Source of the DNA: Chamaecrista fasciculata
Taxonomy: Eukaryota; Streptophyta; Magnoliopsida; Fabales; Fabaceae
Reading direction: 5' to 3'
NCBI GenBank assembly: GCA_003254925.1
Contig: QANZ01017167.1
Coordinates: 62,001-126,000, forward strand
DNA length: 64,000 nucleotides
Part shown: positions 49,859-62,460 of the stretch, piece after piece
How positions within the stretch are numbered: position 1 is the first letter of the stretch
Layout: every line of letters begins with the position of its first letter
The notes under the pieces: model-generated
Databases searched by the model: none
Told to the model about the DNA's origin: nothing
What the model saw: the letters and a program-made list of their open reading frames with translations, nothing else
Made by a program: the position numbers and the translations under genes

Positions 49859-52800
49859 CTATGACATCTCCCAAAACCTGGCAAGTGCTTTCTTATGAAT
49901 AAGTGTCTTGTAACTATCTCCTGCCTGAACCTCAAGGCTAGGGTCCACCACCTTTTTCTGCTGACTTCCAAGTCCTGCTCTATTTTCTGAGGCTTGTGCC
50001 TGCACAGGCTCTGTCATTCCACTTCCATCCTTCCCTAGCCCCTGTTCATCAAATTATTCACAAAACAAGAAGGAAACAAAAACCCAATATGAAGATGTTA
50101 GTATCATTCGCTAGAGCTTTCATGAAGTAACACCAAGTATCCAGGCGCATTCATTCCATCCAGGTCTCGAGGTCCACGTAAAAATGAGATAAATGGGGTA
50201 AAACTAAATCATCGAAGACAAAAAGATTTTCTAAATTCAAACCATTAGCTCATACACAAAAGAAAAGAAAAATGGACAAATAGAGCTCGAGTGTGAAACA
50301 CAATTAACCACGATTATAGACAAGATGTGGCAATGATTTTATGAGATGGCTAGCATCCTCCATGTTTCTACAGAACCCAAAAAAAAAAAAAATCCTCTTT
50401 AAAATGTACAATAAACATGAGGGCGTTTAGGTCATGTTATCAAAATACAAACTTCAAAGGCCTTGAATTAATCGACCAAGCATTTGACCTAAATGCCCTA
50501 CCTTCATCTTAGTTCTTAAAAAGAGATAATTTTAGCCCTAAATGAAATATGGAGGATGCCAACCAGAGGAAAGTTTGGCCGTTCAGAATTCATTCCCAAA
50601 TACAAGATCTACCAAAGACATCTAATACTACAGTATATGCCATCTCATATAGTGCAAAGAGAATGAAATGATACCAAGCCTTCTTGCCATCCCATGTTGC
50701 GGAGCATCCGATTGCCAACATTGTTCTCATCAATAGCTTTGTCAGCCGTTATCACCTCGTAGGTATCAAGGTTGGCATCTCCAACCACACGTCCTCCACC
50801 AACCCCAGGAGGGAAAGGCATTGGATCACCCTTCCTCGATGCAAAATCTCGATCTTCAAAGTCATATAGTAAAAAACAAATTTTTTCTCAAAAGTCAATG
50901 CACACATCTGAGAAAGATAAAGTTACCAATGAACCTACGATCTTGAAAGGTTACCACTATCTTATTGTGATTTTAAAGGATAAAACAGTGACAAAATGTC
51001 ACCAAGCATCACTTGTATTTGCCCTTTCTTTTTTCTATTATAAAAGGTAACTACAAAGTCCATTTCCACTAGCTGGGATAAACTAGCACTAAATCACCAA
51101 GGGCACACAGTGTCAGAGACCATAGCACCAACATCTTGGTTAATTTTGTTTAATTTCCATTCTCTGAAGATATCTGACATAAGAATGTGAAATAATTCTT
51201 AAAGAAGATGTACACAGAAAGATCCATAAATCAGACATCTAGGCCAAAGTTGCCCACATCAATTCTTCAGACATCCAGACCTCCAATCATCAAATACAGA
51301 CACCTTTTCAAAACATAATCAGCACCTTTAGGGTGCCACAATATCTTCAATTTTTCATACCCACACATAAACTAAAACTACCTCTACTACTGAACCATAC
51401 AGGCATCAATTTTCTTCAGCATATATAAACAATCACTGTCAAGCATATATTTCCTCTAGTACTCATCAAATTTTCAAATTTAACTAAACTCCAAAGCAAT
51501 GACACCCAAGATAAATTAAGCAATCTTACTTGAGTCCCCAGTTTCAAGGTCAGCCAATTCATCCCCAGCTGATGATGATGAACCATACAAACTTCTCCTC
51601 TCGGCAGCGCGATCCCTGTATGTAGATTGAGGTTGTTCCTTGGGAGTTGAAGCAGAGAGAGGCATTTCTGAAAACCTCCTTCTGCCACTTCCGCTTGCAA
51701 CAGGTGGTGCATATGAGCCCAGGGCAGAGATATCTGTTCTGAAGGGAGTAGGAGCTGCTGGCGTATCTACATTCGTTGAAAATGAACCTGATGTACATGC
51801 AGCAGCAGTTGTAGGTCCTGGGTAAGAGGTATCTGATTTAATGACCCCTCTTCCAGAGCCCCTTATAACACCCATAAGAGTGCCCCCAAGGCTATTACTA
51901 ACAGGCCGTGGCTGGACCGGAGAATCCAAAGCAACAGCCTGAGTAGTAGAGGAACTGGGGATCCCTGGAGCAGAAGTATTATTCTCTCTTGCACCTGTAG
52001 TCTCCGTTTTGAATTTGCTTTTTGTGGAATATCCAGAAGATGGTCTATCATCAACAGATACAGATTGCTGACTGTCTTCCAAAGCCACACGAGTAGCTTG
52101 CCCCTCATGACTCCTCTGCTTCCACATTGTCAGAACATTATTCATTTTCTTCTTGTTAGCCAGAATACTGCTTTTTGAAGCAAGCTTTATCTCCTTTAAT
52201 TTCTCTTTTTCTTTCTTTTCTGCAGCTATGGCAGCAGCTGCAGCAGCCTGGACTGCATCTGCCAATGAAGCTGGCTTCTCGATAGATGTAACAGTAGTAG
52301 CTGGTGCAGAAATCACCACTTTTTTACTGCTGGAACCATCAGATGCTTTGGAAGGTTCAGACGGATTATTAGGTACTTTATTCTCAGTTTGATCAGAACA
52401 AGGGACGTATTGCTGGGTTTGGTGATCATATGAATACCAAATCCCATTATTACCATCATAGTAAAGACCTGCATATTACAAGATGATACAAGGAAATAAA
52501 ATGAACAAATGAGATTGGGGGGAGGGAGTATAAAAACATTTTTCTTAATAGTAGCATTATTGCATCTAGATAATACTACTGAAATAAAGGATGAAATATT
52601 AGTATATATGAACTAACATTAAACACAATCTCCACAAAAATAGAACTACATCCATAATAGACACGCAGTGGGAGATTAAAGAAACTTTAACATTTTTTTG
52701 TCAAGAATATATAAACAAATTACTCAAGTAAGAAGTGGAGCAATGCAGGCTGAAAGAACAGCCTGAGAAGTTACAAGCTAAACCAAGCTACTATTGGGTG

Positions 52801-55800
52801 GGAATAATTTCTCAAAACGAGTGCAGAAATAATTTCTATGCAGAGCAAGTATGTTTGAGCAATCCAACTAGGTTACATACCAGTATTCCCGTCATAGTAA
52901 AACCCAGAAGCAGCATCGTAATAATAACCAGATGCCTCATCCCAAACAAAACCCGATTGTGGAGCCAATGCATCCTTATGAGCACTGACTTCCGCACCAG
53001 CTTGCCCTTGCGCAATAGATTGTTTATCATCGGGATTGTATTCTTTCGGAGCCCATCCAACAGAGTCATACTGATTAAAAGGAAAACGAAACAATGACAA
53101 TTGTATCAAACATGACTTCAGTACAAGAACAAGTAGTAAAAACACCATAGATCAGAAAAAAAATTATACTAGAATAACCTATATTATATGTTGCATGTAT
53201 GGGTCCATGCATGAGTATGGGTACGGGTACAGCTTAATGTATTTATATAAAACTAATAACAATATATCATATATATATATTAATATATAATATTTTTTAT
53301 TTTAATAAATCAAAAATAAATATTTTATAATACCTAATTATATAATTTAAAAAAAAAAAGAAAAAAAAACATTTTTACTGAAAAAATTAACTTTTCACTA
53401 ATTTAATTTGATCAAAGAAATTTAAAAAGGAAAAAAATTAACTTCACCCACATGTCTCTCTCCTCTTCACACAACCCATAATGCCCAAATTTCTCTCCTC
53501 TACTCACAAGTCAAAAGGCTGCAAACCACTGTCACGATGCCCAAATCTCTCTCCTCTACCCACATGCCCAAATCATTCCACCTCTCCATCCTAGCCTGAA
53601 TTAACTGCAGACCTTTAGATTTACATGCCTATGCCATATCCGCACCTGGTATGGATAGGCTTTAATTTTCCCATATCTGTGCAACCTAGCCTATATTCAA
53701 CAAGAGCTCAGAAATCTCACTTAGCTGGGCAGTGAGACTAGTGAAATCTCCCTCTAAATCTAATTCGAATCAAGAACGAAATAGGCATGAGGCTTCCTAC
53801 ATGACATTATTAACAAACTCTTAGCAAGATGGATCTTGCTACATGTCTAAAAGGAATAGTAGACATTGAACAAACCAAATTTTAGAAAAAATTGCCCGAG
53901 ATATTATGAAGAATGTTTCTCATTATCTATGAGACACCTTCATCCTAGTAATCAGAAAGTGAAAATATATTGAAAAATATGATTGAATGGTTCATATAAT
54001 TAACTATATGGGCATCACAAAAACCACTCAACACGTAGATGAGCTAATAAAAGTGGTATAACCTGTAAAATAACAATTACCCAAAGTAAAATGTCAAGTG
54101 TCAACAAAGCAGGAGATCCATGCTAACTATGGTCTTCATTTTAAAAACAATAGAAATTAAATTAGAATCTTATGCATTGTTCCAGACTTTAGATAGAAAC
54201 CGGTCTTCAAACAATAGGGGCATCAAGAATTATTTGATCTCAAGCCTTACTGTTAGTTATGTGGGAAAAGCAAGCAAAAGACCTTCCCTTCACTTTCTAC
54301 AATATTTCACTAAAGTGATAATAACTAATTTATTTCAAAAGCTAAATAAAGCTCACGAATAGTGCCATACTTTATTTGACAGTATTAGCCTTAAAAAATA
54401 CAAGATATCATAAATCATAACAATATAGAAACTCCATAACAAATCCATCATATTAAAAAAAAAAAAGAGAATGAAACCTGTTGAGCAAAAGTTGCAGCCT
54501 CAATAGCAGCAGCAGCTAAACTGCTTGACTGGGAAGGTCCTGATGTTCCAGATCCAGGGCCCAGAATACTTTTTGCATATGCTACTCTTAGGATCTGTCC
54601 ATTCTTCTCAAGGGTTGTTCCATTGGTTGCTTCAAGGGCTTTAGTAGCATCCTCAACCTAAACATAAATTTCTTGTCAAGTCAATTCAACATACTTTTTA
54701 GAAAATAAATTTCCTCATATGACTTCTCCTATCTCTCTCAGTAGTCAATATATTTTTTAGCCTATTAGTTGATAAAAATTTTAATTTTCAATTTTTCGGG
54801 ATTCATACTTCATAGAATAAAGTTTGAATGAAACTTTGAAAGGAAGAACTCAAGCACAAACAAAATTATCAAGTCTAGCTTAATACTACACAATATTCTT
54901 AAATTCTACCCAACAAAGAAAAGCTACTAGAAAATGTCATGAATATCAAAGATACAGTCAAATTATACAGTCAAAGACAGATGCATTTAAATGCATTTAC
55001 TTTCACAAGGTTTCCACCACCTAGATCCACAATAACAATTGCCTTATAATTGATCATAGATTAACATACCGAATAAAAATGTACAAATGCAAATCCCCTT
55101 GAGACGTGCGTAAACTTATCTCTCACAAGCCGCAGATCCTACAATTGATAGGAATGATGATTCAGAGTACATAACTGGAAACAACAAGTAAGAACATCTC
55201 TCATCCACTATATAAGAGAAATAATAGAATTTGCAAACACACTTTAATTGGAGCATGCTTTGAGAACTCATAGCGAAGCATTTCCTCATCAGCATTTTCA
55301 TCCAATCCACGAACAACCAAAACATGGGTAGGACCTGATTACATATATCTTAGTTAATTGCTGAACAAAAGACTCAGCAGAAATGTCAGACAAGTTAATT
55401 ATACTGACCTGCCTCTAATCCTTTCTTTCCCAAGGCAGTCGGATTTGATAATGTAATATCTGCTGCAGGAGCATCCTCACTTCGTGGTTCATTACACTGC
55501 AACAATGAGAAAGCATAGCAACAACTCAGCATTTGGAAGTATAAGACAATCTTTTAAAATATAATTTATCATAATGTCAAATACTAAATTAGACAAGATA
55601 ACTGGAGGTAACAGAAACAAAGATAGATCCATTCAAACAAAATTCGTGCATGTAGACAATGATAGCAGGGGAAAATATGAACCTGATAGCAGGATGTTCG
55701 ACGTGCAAAATTGATATAGCCACATATTGTGCACATCCAATCAGAAGGTACTGTAATGCTTTTATGATTATGACCTGATTTCATAGATCCTTCCTGACCA

Positions 55801-57825
55801 AAAGGTCCACCTGGACCTCCAGTTGGCTTACTACTGCAACAAAATAAATCTCAAAGTTGCAACAAAATGCTTGCAAGATAAGGTATTAATGCATTACAGA
55901 TAGTTCATAAAACACTCAAGCTATTGAAAAATAAATGTTATTACAAAAGTACCTATATTCAAAGAAAAGCTTTCTACCATCGACAACAAGACCATCATCT
56001 CCAAGTTTGTCCATCATTGCTCGTGCAGCTCCCTGAGCCATAACACTTCTTTCATTATATCATCCTCGAAAGATAATTACATGACATACAAAAGTGATCA
56101 TGATAAATACCACAGAAGGAAAATCAATAAATGCAAATCCGCGAGAGATGCCAGAATTTCTCTCCTTTATGACACGAACATGACGAAGAGGCCCCCATTC
56201 CGCCTGATAAGCAAATGAATTGATGTCACAAAACATTAACAAAATTTAGAGGGGTACATTGGTAATACTCAGCCAAGTTAATCAAGTAGCGTGCAGTACA
56301 AGAATCTGGTATAGATCTTCTTCATTTGCATTCTGTGAAAGGCCTTTCACAACAACAGTGGCAGATGGGGCCTAGGACAATATAATTCACACCAAATCCT
56401 CCATCAGTAATTTGTTTTCCAGATAATCACATTAGAGAACACAGAAAGAAGCATTTGTGACGTACCACTGAATAATGCTCACGCCGTTTGTCATCACGAT
56501 CCCGGCGCTTATCACTCCTCTCATACCGACTGTCACCATAGCTGTCTTCTCGATGACTTCGGCCATGGCTTCGACCTCGAGGAGACCTGGACCTTGGACG
56601 ATCATCATATCCATGTGACTGAGAACGAGAACGTGAATGTGAATGGGACCTGGACCTGGAGCGAGAACGAGAATGGGATCGTTCGTGCCTCCTATGTGGA
56701 CTCAAGTCTCTTTCCCGGCTTGGATATCTTTTGTCATGTTCCCTATCACGGGATTCACGCCGCCTCCAATTACTGTCTCTTCTACCTCTTCCATAATCAG
56801 AATCGTGACTGTGCCGACCATGATCAATATCCCTCTCATGGCTATCCTCCCTATGATGATGGGATGCTCGAGACCTATAGTCATAATCATCATATGCATA
56901 GTCATCACGATCGTGTCCCCCAAACCTGCCAGGTTTATCATATCCTCGATCACCATAGTTTTCAATGCTAGTATAGCCATCGCGAAATTTTTCAAATGCT
57001 GGATACGTGTCAACCTCCCTATCTCTGAAACCATCAATCTGATGATATGAGTCATAATAAGGCCTCTGAGGATGTCTAGGTTCCCTGTCTAGGGGATAAT
57101 CTTCATCGTAACCTCTCCGTTTGGATTCACTCCAATGGCCAGCAGCAGGTCCTGATGGTGGATATGCCTCCCTATCCAAAACATCACGGTGGTAGGCATT
57201 TCTCTCATACAAATTATCCCTTGAGTACCTTTCATCTATAAACCTCCTTTCGTCATATGAACCACCAACCCTGCAAAAAGGGGGCAAAATGGGAGGGAAG
57301 AAAAAGATAAAATTTGATACTATGCACCCAAATGAGCATATATCTTTATAATAATAGGTAAACATTATGCAGAAGTAAAAATCAGTCTTGTCGCACAATC
57401 ATATAAGAGATCCTTACCATCAAACTACAAAGCATTTCAATTCAGCAATAACATTCTTAAGACACAAATGTACCCACGAGCATTACATTACCATAGTGAT
57501 GGTGATAAGCAACAGGCAGCACTCACCGATAATTTGGCTCATGAACCGCACCATAACCATCAAGAGCCTGTGGATTCAAGAGAATAAGTTATGTCAGCAA
57601 CAAATAATCAATGATGACACGAGGTTAGGCAAATCCAGTCCATATCCTCACTGCCCCACAGCTTTCTTTCATATTCTCTAAGGATGAGATGCCGGGTAAA
57701 AAATCACATGAACCCTAATAGTTTCTTTGAATAATCATCCCATATAGGTGAATATTTAAGGAGGAAACCACAATTACGCTGTTATTATCCCAGCCTTGAT
57801 GTAGCCCATAGCGAGCAGGATCCAT
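49859..57825 (-). CDS. SUA: Splicing regulator SUA / RBM5-10-like: RRM, RanBP2 zinc finger, RRM, OCRE, G-patch (15 coding exons, 1069 aa)
   Basis: Nuclear RNA-binding splicing factor; Arabidopsis SUA (suppressor of abi3-5) controls splicing of a cryptic ABI3 intron. Exons: 57825-57778, 57567-57527, 57270-56466, 56371-56300, 56203-56111, 56032-55953, 55833-55683, 55496-55409, 55334-55243, 55138-55070, 54657-54478, 53070-52881, 52468-51530, 50853-50675, 50041-49859 (3210 nt, stop TAG). The large third exon encodes an Arg/Asp/Tyr-rich then RS-repeat region (about 30-298). RRM1 is at about 303-385 (RGFAFIDF). The zinc finger is WMCTICGYINF..CYQC with Cys414, 417, 428 and 431. RRM2 is at about 462-540 (RGFAFVHF). 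OCRE spans about 574-660 (SGYYYDAASGFYYDGNTG, then LYYDGNNGIWY). G-patch is at about 993-1035 (NMGWQEGLGLGKDG). The protein ends KKALARFWEMS. The start is the first ATG after a leader acceptor at 57905. Confidence 0.95.
53190..53690. repeat. Possible insertion in the SUA intron between exons 11 and 12
   Basis: The end words GAGTATGGGTACGGGTAC and GCCATATCCGCACCTGG look like the outer parts of a common plant inverted-repeat type with 'gggtacggg' motifs. The middle is low-complexity A/T plus tandem 'tctctcctct..cacat..cccaaat' units (about 53450-53580). I cannot define boundaries or a TSD. Confidence 0.3.
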
Positions 57826-57905
57826 TTCTTGCAAGCAATAGCCCGTAGCTTTAGCACCTTGCAGAACTGCTAGAATTCAGGAGCAAAATGGTCTCAAAAC
57901 CTCTC
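57826..57905 (-). other. SUA: SUA 5' UTR exon (second)
   Basis: The acceptor TATTACAG precedes 57905 on the minus strand, and the 80 bp to the start codon contain no ATG. Confidence 0.55.
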
Positions 57906-58398
57906 CTGTAATATATGCACAAACAGATAGTTATCCAAGATGAACCAAGAACCAGTAACTCCCATGACTTTGACCTCGGCCTCTTCTTTTCATTATCGGA
58001 ATCCTCAAAAACATAAAAATCCTTCACACAAAAAGGATGTCAGAAATACCCGTCTTCCAATCCTCCGTTGAAAAAACAATTAGCTAACTTTTTTCGTAAT
58101 CATCGAAGGGGGGTGCAGAGAAGAATAAAACATTCAATCTCAAACGATCATATTGTGAATCAAAATGCCAGTAAACAGCCATAACTGATAGATATTGAAA
58201 AAGTGAGAGACGCCACAAATGCATGTATACTTACCAAATTCGTTATGAAACGAGTGAACGTGGGCAATTATCTCCACGTCATGATTAAGAAGAGTGGTTA
58301 AAATGCATAAACGGGGAAACTTGAAAGAAAAATTAAGAATTGAGAAGGGGTTTTTACCGATGGTTACTGAGACGAAGAGAAGGAGCGTCGAATACCAA

Positions 58399-58545
58399 GC
58401 TTCAGGAATCTGATCCAATAGATCTAGGGTTTTGCCCGTACAGACAGAGGAAGGAGATGAGCGAGAAAATACGAGCAGAGAGAGAGAGAAGAGAGAGATT
58501 GGGTCCGAAGGATTGAACCAACGAGAAGCCGAATGGCTGTAACCG
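58399..58545 (-). other. SUA: SUA first non-coding exon (approximate)
   Basis: A CT-rich leader downstream of the TATA box on the minus strand ends at a donor GAAGCTTG|GTATTC near 58399. The 5' boundary is estimated. Confidence 0.45.
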
Positions 58546-58565
58546 GCTAACCTGGGAGACTTTCG

Positions 58566-58573
58566 ATATATAT
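58566..58573 (-). promoter_or_regulatory. SUA: TATA box of SUA
   Basis: The minus strand reads CAATATATATCG about 25-35 bp before a pyrimidine-rich leader (58470-58500). It lies only about 60 bp from the foldback element at 58632-58997. Confidence 0.5.
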
Positions 58574-58631
58574 TGAGGCACAAGCACGACATTGACCTGA
58601 GACCAAGACTCACTCTTTTATTTTTAAAATA

Positions 58632-58997
58632 GGCTAAAGTGCACTTTGGTCTCATAACTTTTTTTTTTTGTAATTTTGGTCCCCTAACTTTTGAAAACGA
58701 CTCACCGTTGGTCCCAATACTGATTTTTATCCATTATGTGCCGCTAAAGATGATTTGACATACTGAGTTGGATGATGACGTGGTAAATATGGGTGAAGTT
58801 ATGAGACGGATGGAAATTAGCTTAGGACCAACGGTGAGACGTTTTAAGAAGTTATGAGACCAAAATTACAAAAAAAAAGTTATGGGGCTAAATTGAGACT
58901 TTTGCCAAAGTTATGAGACTAAATTGCAACAAAAAAAAGTTATATGACCAAATTGAAATTTTTATCAAAGTTACGAAACCAAAAGTGCACTTTAACC
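58632..58997. mobile_element. Foldback element with exact 9-bp TSD next to the SUA promoter
   Basis: The left end GGCTAAAGTGCACTTTGG pairs with the right end ACCAAAAGTGCACTTTAACC, and 'TTTGGTC' blocks are spaced along both arms. The exact 9-bp repeat TTTAAAATA occurs at 58623-58631 and 58998-59006. There is no coding capacity. By TSD length it is Mutator-like. Confidence 0.85.
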
Positions 58998-59122
58998 TTT
59001 AAAATATACCAAATGGAAATTTAAAATTAATTTTTTAAATATTTTTATTCTATAAATTTAATGTATTTTAAGTTTTAGAAAAAGAATAATCTTATAAAAA
59101 AATATAAATGTTTAATCGAGGA

Positions 59123-59651
59123 TAGGGCGAGTTATAAAGTTAAGTTGAGTTTAAGGCGAGTTGGTTCAGACTCACTATTTTATTTATCGAGTTGGGTCTG
59201 TCTTAAAAAATAATTGAGTTAATTCAAACCAAATAATGACGGATTGATTTGGATTGAGTTGGTGGGTTGGCTCATATTTTTTTTTTTCATATATTTATTT
59301 TTTTCCAACTTGATCCCTCTTAATCTTTTTTCTCAATTTGGTCTTCCACAATTTGTTTTTGAGGGACTAAAGTGAGAATTAAAATTTATAAATAGACCAA
59401 ATTATAAAAATAATATTATTTGAGAGATCAAAATATTATTTTAATTAAATAAAATATTTTTCTTTTGCAAGCCGACGAATTGGGTTAGGTTGAGTGGGTT
59501 TAAAATTTTAAAACTCACAGTCCAACTAAAATCACAGTGGACTCAAATTTTTGAACCAAAATAATCCGCTAGCTCAACCCAAACGAACTCAAACTAGCCG
59601 ATTGAGTTGGTTTTGACGAGTTTAGATTGACCCAACTCACTAGCACCCCTA
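59123..59651. repeat. hAT-like repeat (candidate)
   Basis: The right end reads CTCACTAGCACCCCTA, the reverse complement of TAGGGGTGCTAGTGAG, a frequent hAT-type terminus in plants. 'GAGTTGGGT/ACCCAACTC' words are spread on both sides. A left end near TAGGGCGAGTTATAAAG (59123) is possible. No matching 8-bp TSD was found. Confidence 0.4.
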
Positions 59652-59721
59652 TATTTTATATGATATTGAATGTTATTGAGGAAATTAAGTAATTCTTCAA
59701 TTGTTTTTGTTTTATTTTAAA

Positions 59722-60297
59722 GGCAAAACACCTTTTTATGCCCCTAACGTTTGTGGTGATTTTCAGTTATGCCCTAACGTTTCATTTGTGTCAGTTGTGC
59801 CCCCAATGTGAAACGTTAGTTTCAATTATCCCCCCACCTTCTTAGTGTACCGTTTTTAGGAACTTTTAAGCTTCGATCTGTGTTCATTTCGGTTTGTTTT
59901 GATAAATGAGTTTATGGGTACTCATTTTCGGCTCCCAAGGATCATTTTGCACATGGAAATTTTGAGAAAAATGCTTTATTTTGCTGCATTTCATTGTGGT
60001 CCTTTTTGGGGTTCATCGAGTCCAATTTTTTTCGGATTTGAGGCTATTTTGAGCTTAATCTTTGAAATTGATCCAAGGAATCAAATTTGTGTTGCACGAA
60101 AATTAAAACCCATATGAAATCTGATCAAAATCGAGCTCAAATCGTGCGAAAATGGTGTTTTTTTGGTGGATGATTGAAATTGGGAGCATAATTGAAACTA
60201 ACGTTTCACATTGGGGGCACAACTGACGCAAATGAAACGTTAAGGGCATAACTGAAAATCACCGCAAACGTTAGGGACACGAAATGGTGTTTTGCGT
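59722..60297 (+). mobile_element. 576-bp long-TIR element with exact 9-bp TSD
   Basis: TIRs begin GGCAAAACACC and end GGTGTTTTGCG, with arms of about 110 bp carrying 'TATGCCCCTAACGTTTG' and 'GTGCCCCCAATGTGAAACG' modules. The exact 9-bp repeat TATTTTAAA flanks it (59713-59721 and 60298-60306). Its ~320-bp core (about 59860-60180) is homologous to the core of the 32.5-kb element in the opposite orientation, although the TIRs differ. A short ORF inside (59899-60117) has no recognised family. Confidence 0.85.
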
Positions 60298-60329
60298 ATT
60301 TTAAAATAAGGTAAAAACCTTATATTAGT

Positions 60330-60750
60330 GTCTAGCAGAGATGATCAAAATGTTTGGGTATCTCTAAATTTTATTCATTGGGTGCGGATATGGAGATTTA
60401 CCAGTTTAAAATAATGAATATGGGTGTGGAGATAAGGACATCCAATCTGTATCCTACCCGTTATAGTAATTTTAAAATTTTCATATATATTATAATATTA
60501 AGTTATATTATATACAAGTATAAAATTAAATTTTTGTATATAAAAATATAAAATCAAATAATGTTTACATATATTATAATACTATATAATATTACTGAGT
60601 TATATTTTATAAAAATAAATTATTTATTTTAATTTTTCTTTAAGTCTGAGTTCCGATATAAGGATTCAATTATTCGTCGAAGATAAGAATTAAATTTGAT
60701 ACCCACATAGACATAGGTTTGGGGATGGGGATAATATCTTTTAGGTTCAG
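60330..60750. other. Intergenic, possible hAT-like remnant
   Basis: 'GGGTGCGGATATGG', 'GGGTGTGGAGATAAGG' on the left and 'GATACCCACATAGACATAGG' on the right suggest a decayed inverted-repeat element, but the ends are unclear. Confidence 0.3.
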
Positions 60751-60751
60751 T

Positions 60752-61805
60752 CTTGGGATTATAGTACCCTTCCAAAGAGCATTCCTAGTCCTTGGAAATA
60801 CAAGGTAAATTCTATTTTGATTCCTAAGTTATTTTTCATCTGTTTTTATTTTTAAAATTTTTAATTTGTTATATTGATTATCATTAGTCTAGTCCGTCTA
60901 GTTTTCACCTTATTTTTGAGATGAATAATTGACCTACATGTTTTTTTTCCTCAATATGTATCTTAATTATAAGTTGGCAAAGAGAAATAAATATTTCTCT
61001 TATCTTATTGCAATAGCAAATATAACCTCTCATCATAGTAGGGATGACACCTCCACAGGGTGGGGGCGGGGGAGGTACTCCTCGTCTCTGTCCACGCGAA
61101 CCCTATTCTCCCTCGTCTCCATTCTTGATCCCCCTTGTGGGGACCTATTTTTTTCATCATCCTCGTTTCCCGACTCCCCGCAGCTAATATGGAGATTCCT
61201 GCAATAATTTTTTTAAAAAATAATATGTCTATTTCTAATTGATTAAAAACATAATTCAATATATAATCCAATATTTTTTAAGATCGGTCCTGGGATTATA
61301 GTACCCTTCCAAAGAGCATTCCTAGTCTTTGGAAATACAAGGTGAATTCTATTTTAATCCCTAAGCTATTTTTCATTTGTTTTTATTTTTAAAATTTTTA
61401 ATTTGTTATATTAATTATCATTAGTCTAGTCCATTTAGTTTTCACCGTTATTTTTGAGTTGAATAATTGACCTACATGTTTTTTTCCTCAATATGTATCT
61501 TAATTATAAGTTGGCAAAGAGAAATAAATATTTCCCTCATCTTATTGTAATAGCAAATATAACCTCTCATCATAGTAGGGATGACACCTGTACAGAGTGG
61601 GGGAGGGGGAGGTACTCCTCGTCCCTGTCTCAGCGAACCCTATTCTCCCTCGTCTCCATTCTTGATCCCCCTTATGGGGACTTATTTTTCCTCATTCCTG
61701 TTTCCTGACTCCCGTTAGTTCCCACGGGGATTCTTGCAATAATTTTTTTAAAAAATAATATGTCTATTTCTATTTGATTAAAAACATAATCCAATAAATA
61801 ATTTA
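60752..61805. repeat. Tandem direct duplication, ~537-bp period x2
   Basis: Copy 1 is 60752-61288 and copy 2 about 61289-61805 (anchor TGGGATTATAGTACCCTTCC at 60754 and 61291). The copies differ by scattered substitutions and small indels. Each copy includes the pre-integration flank and the left end of the hAT-like element described next. Confidence 0.85.
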
Positions 61806-62384
61806 GTTTGAATTATAAAATTTCATTCAAAACACAATATAACAAACTCTAGTTACAACAAAATACAATAAAATGTAGGTCAAAGTGCACTTTTAATCCC
61901 ATAACTTTTGCTCAAGTCTCAATTTGGTCCCATAACCTTTTTTGTTACAGTTTTGGTCCCATATCTTTGCAAAAAGCTGCAAATTTGGTCCCATATATCA
62001 ATTTTGGTCCCATATCTTTTGGTCAGGTTGCAGAATTAATCGCATATTTTTACAAAAAGTTTCACCGTCAATCTCACCTGATCTAAATATATGGGACCAA
62101 TTATGCAATTTGACCAAAATATATGAGACCAATTTTACAACATGACCCAAAGATATTGGACTAAAACCGAAAATTTTAGGTTATTATATATTTAAGGGTT
62201 TAAATTTAAAATACTTTTAAATAATTTTTTCGGGGCTGCAAGACCCGTTCTCGTCCCTGAACTATCTTTAGAGTAAGATTTCCTCCATCCTTATCCCCAC
62301 AGGGAATTTTTCTCCACATTTAGGGATCCCCACAAGACAATACCCACAAGAATTCTTGTTTGTGGATAAAATTACCCTGCCTAA
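61576..62384 (+). mobile_element. hAT-like element with 8-bp TSD
   Basis: The left end is TAGGGATGACACC; the right end, in reverse, reads TTAGGCAGGG. The 8-bp direct repeat CATCATAG lies at 61568-61575 and 62385-62392, the TSD length of hAT elements. The interior is G/C-rich at both ends ('gtggggg', 'cccttatgggg', 'tccccaca') and contains a nested foldback repeat. No transposase. The same left end and TSD half also occur at about 61029-61050 because of the tandem duplication. Confidence 0.6.
61878..62175. repeat. TTTGGTCC foldback repeat nested in the hAT-like element
   Basis: It starts GGTCAAAGTGCACTTTTAAT, nearly the same terminus as the element at 58632, and carries many 'TTTGGTCCCATA' blocks whose complements follow. 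The right terminus lacks the GTGCACTTT block, so it is truncated or diverged, and no TSD was found. Confidence 0.6.
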
Positions 62385-62460
62385 CATCATAGTACTTACT
62401 ACAAAATAAGATTGCAATACTAATAAATATTTTGTCAACTCAATTATTTAAATATATCTA

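Noticed and set aside
51559..52392. Several ORFs overlapping the large SUA exon on both strands
   Set aside because: Shadows of the 313-codon SUA exon 13 in other frames.
56594..57055. ORFs of 117-135 aa rich in His/Asp or Met/Ile
   Set aside because: Out-of-frame translations of the RS-rich SUA exon, whose repeated codons keep other frames open.
58140..58655. 171-aa minus-strand ORF
   Set aside because: It spans the SUA promoter, first leader exon and leader intron, starts upstream of the TATA box, and resembles no family.
59123..59651. Confident hAT transposon call
   Set aside because: The right terminus looks right, but no convincing left terminus or 8-bp TSD was found; left as a candidate repeat.
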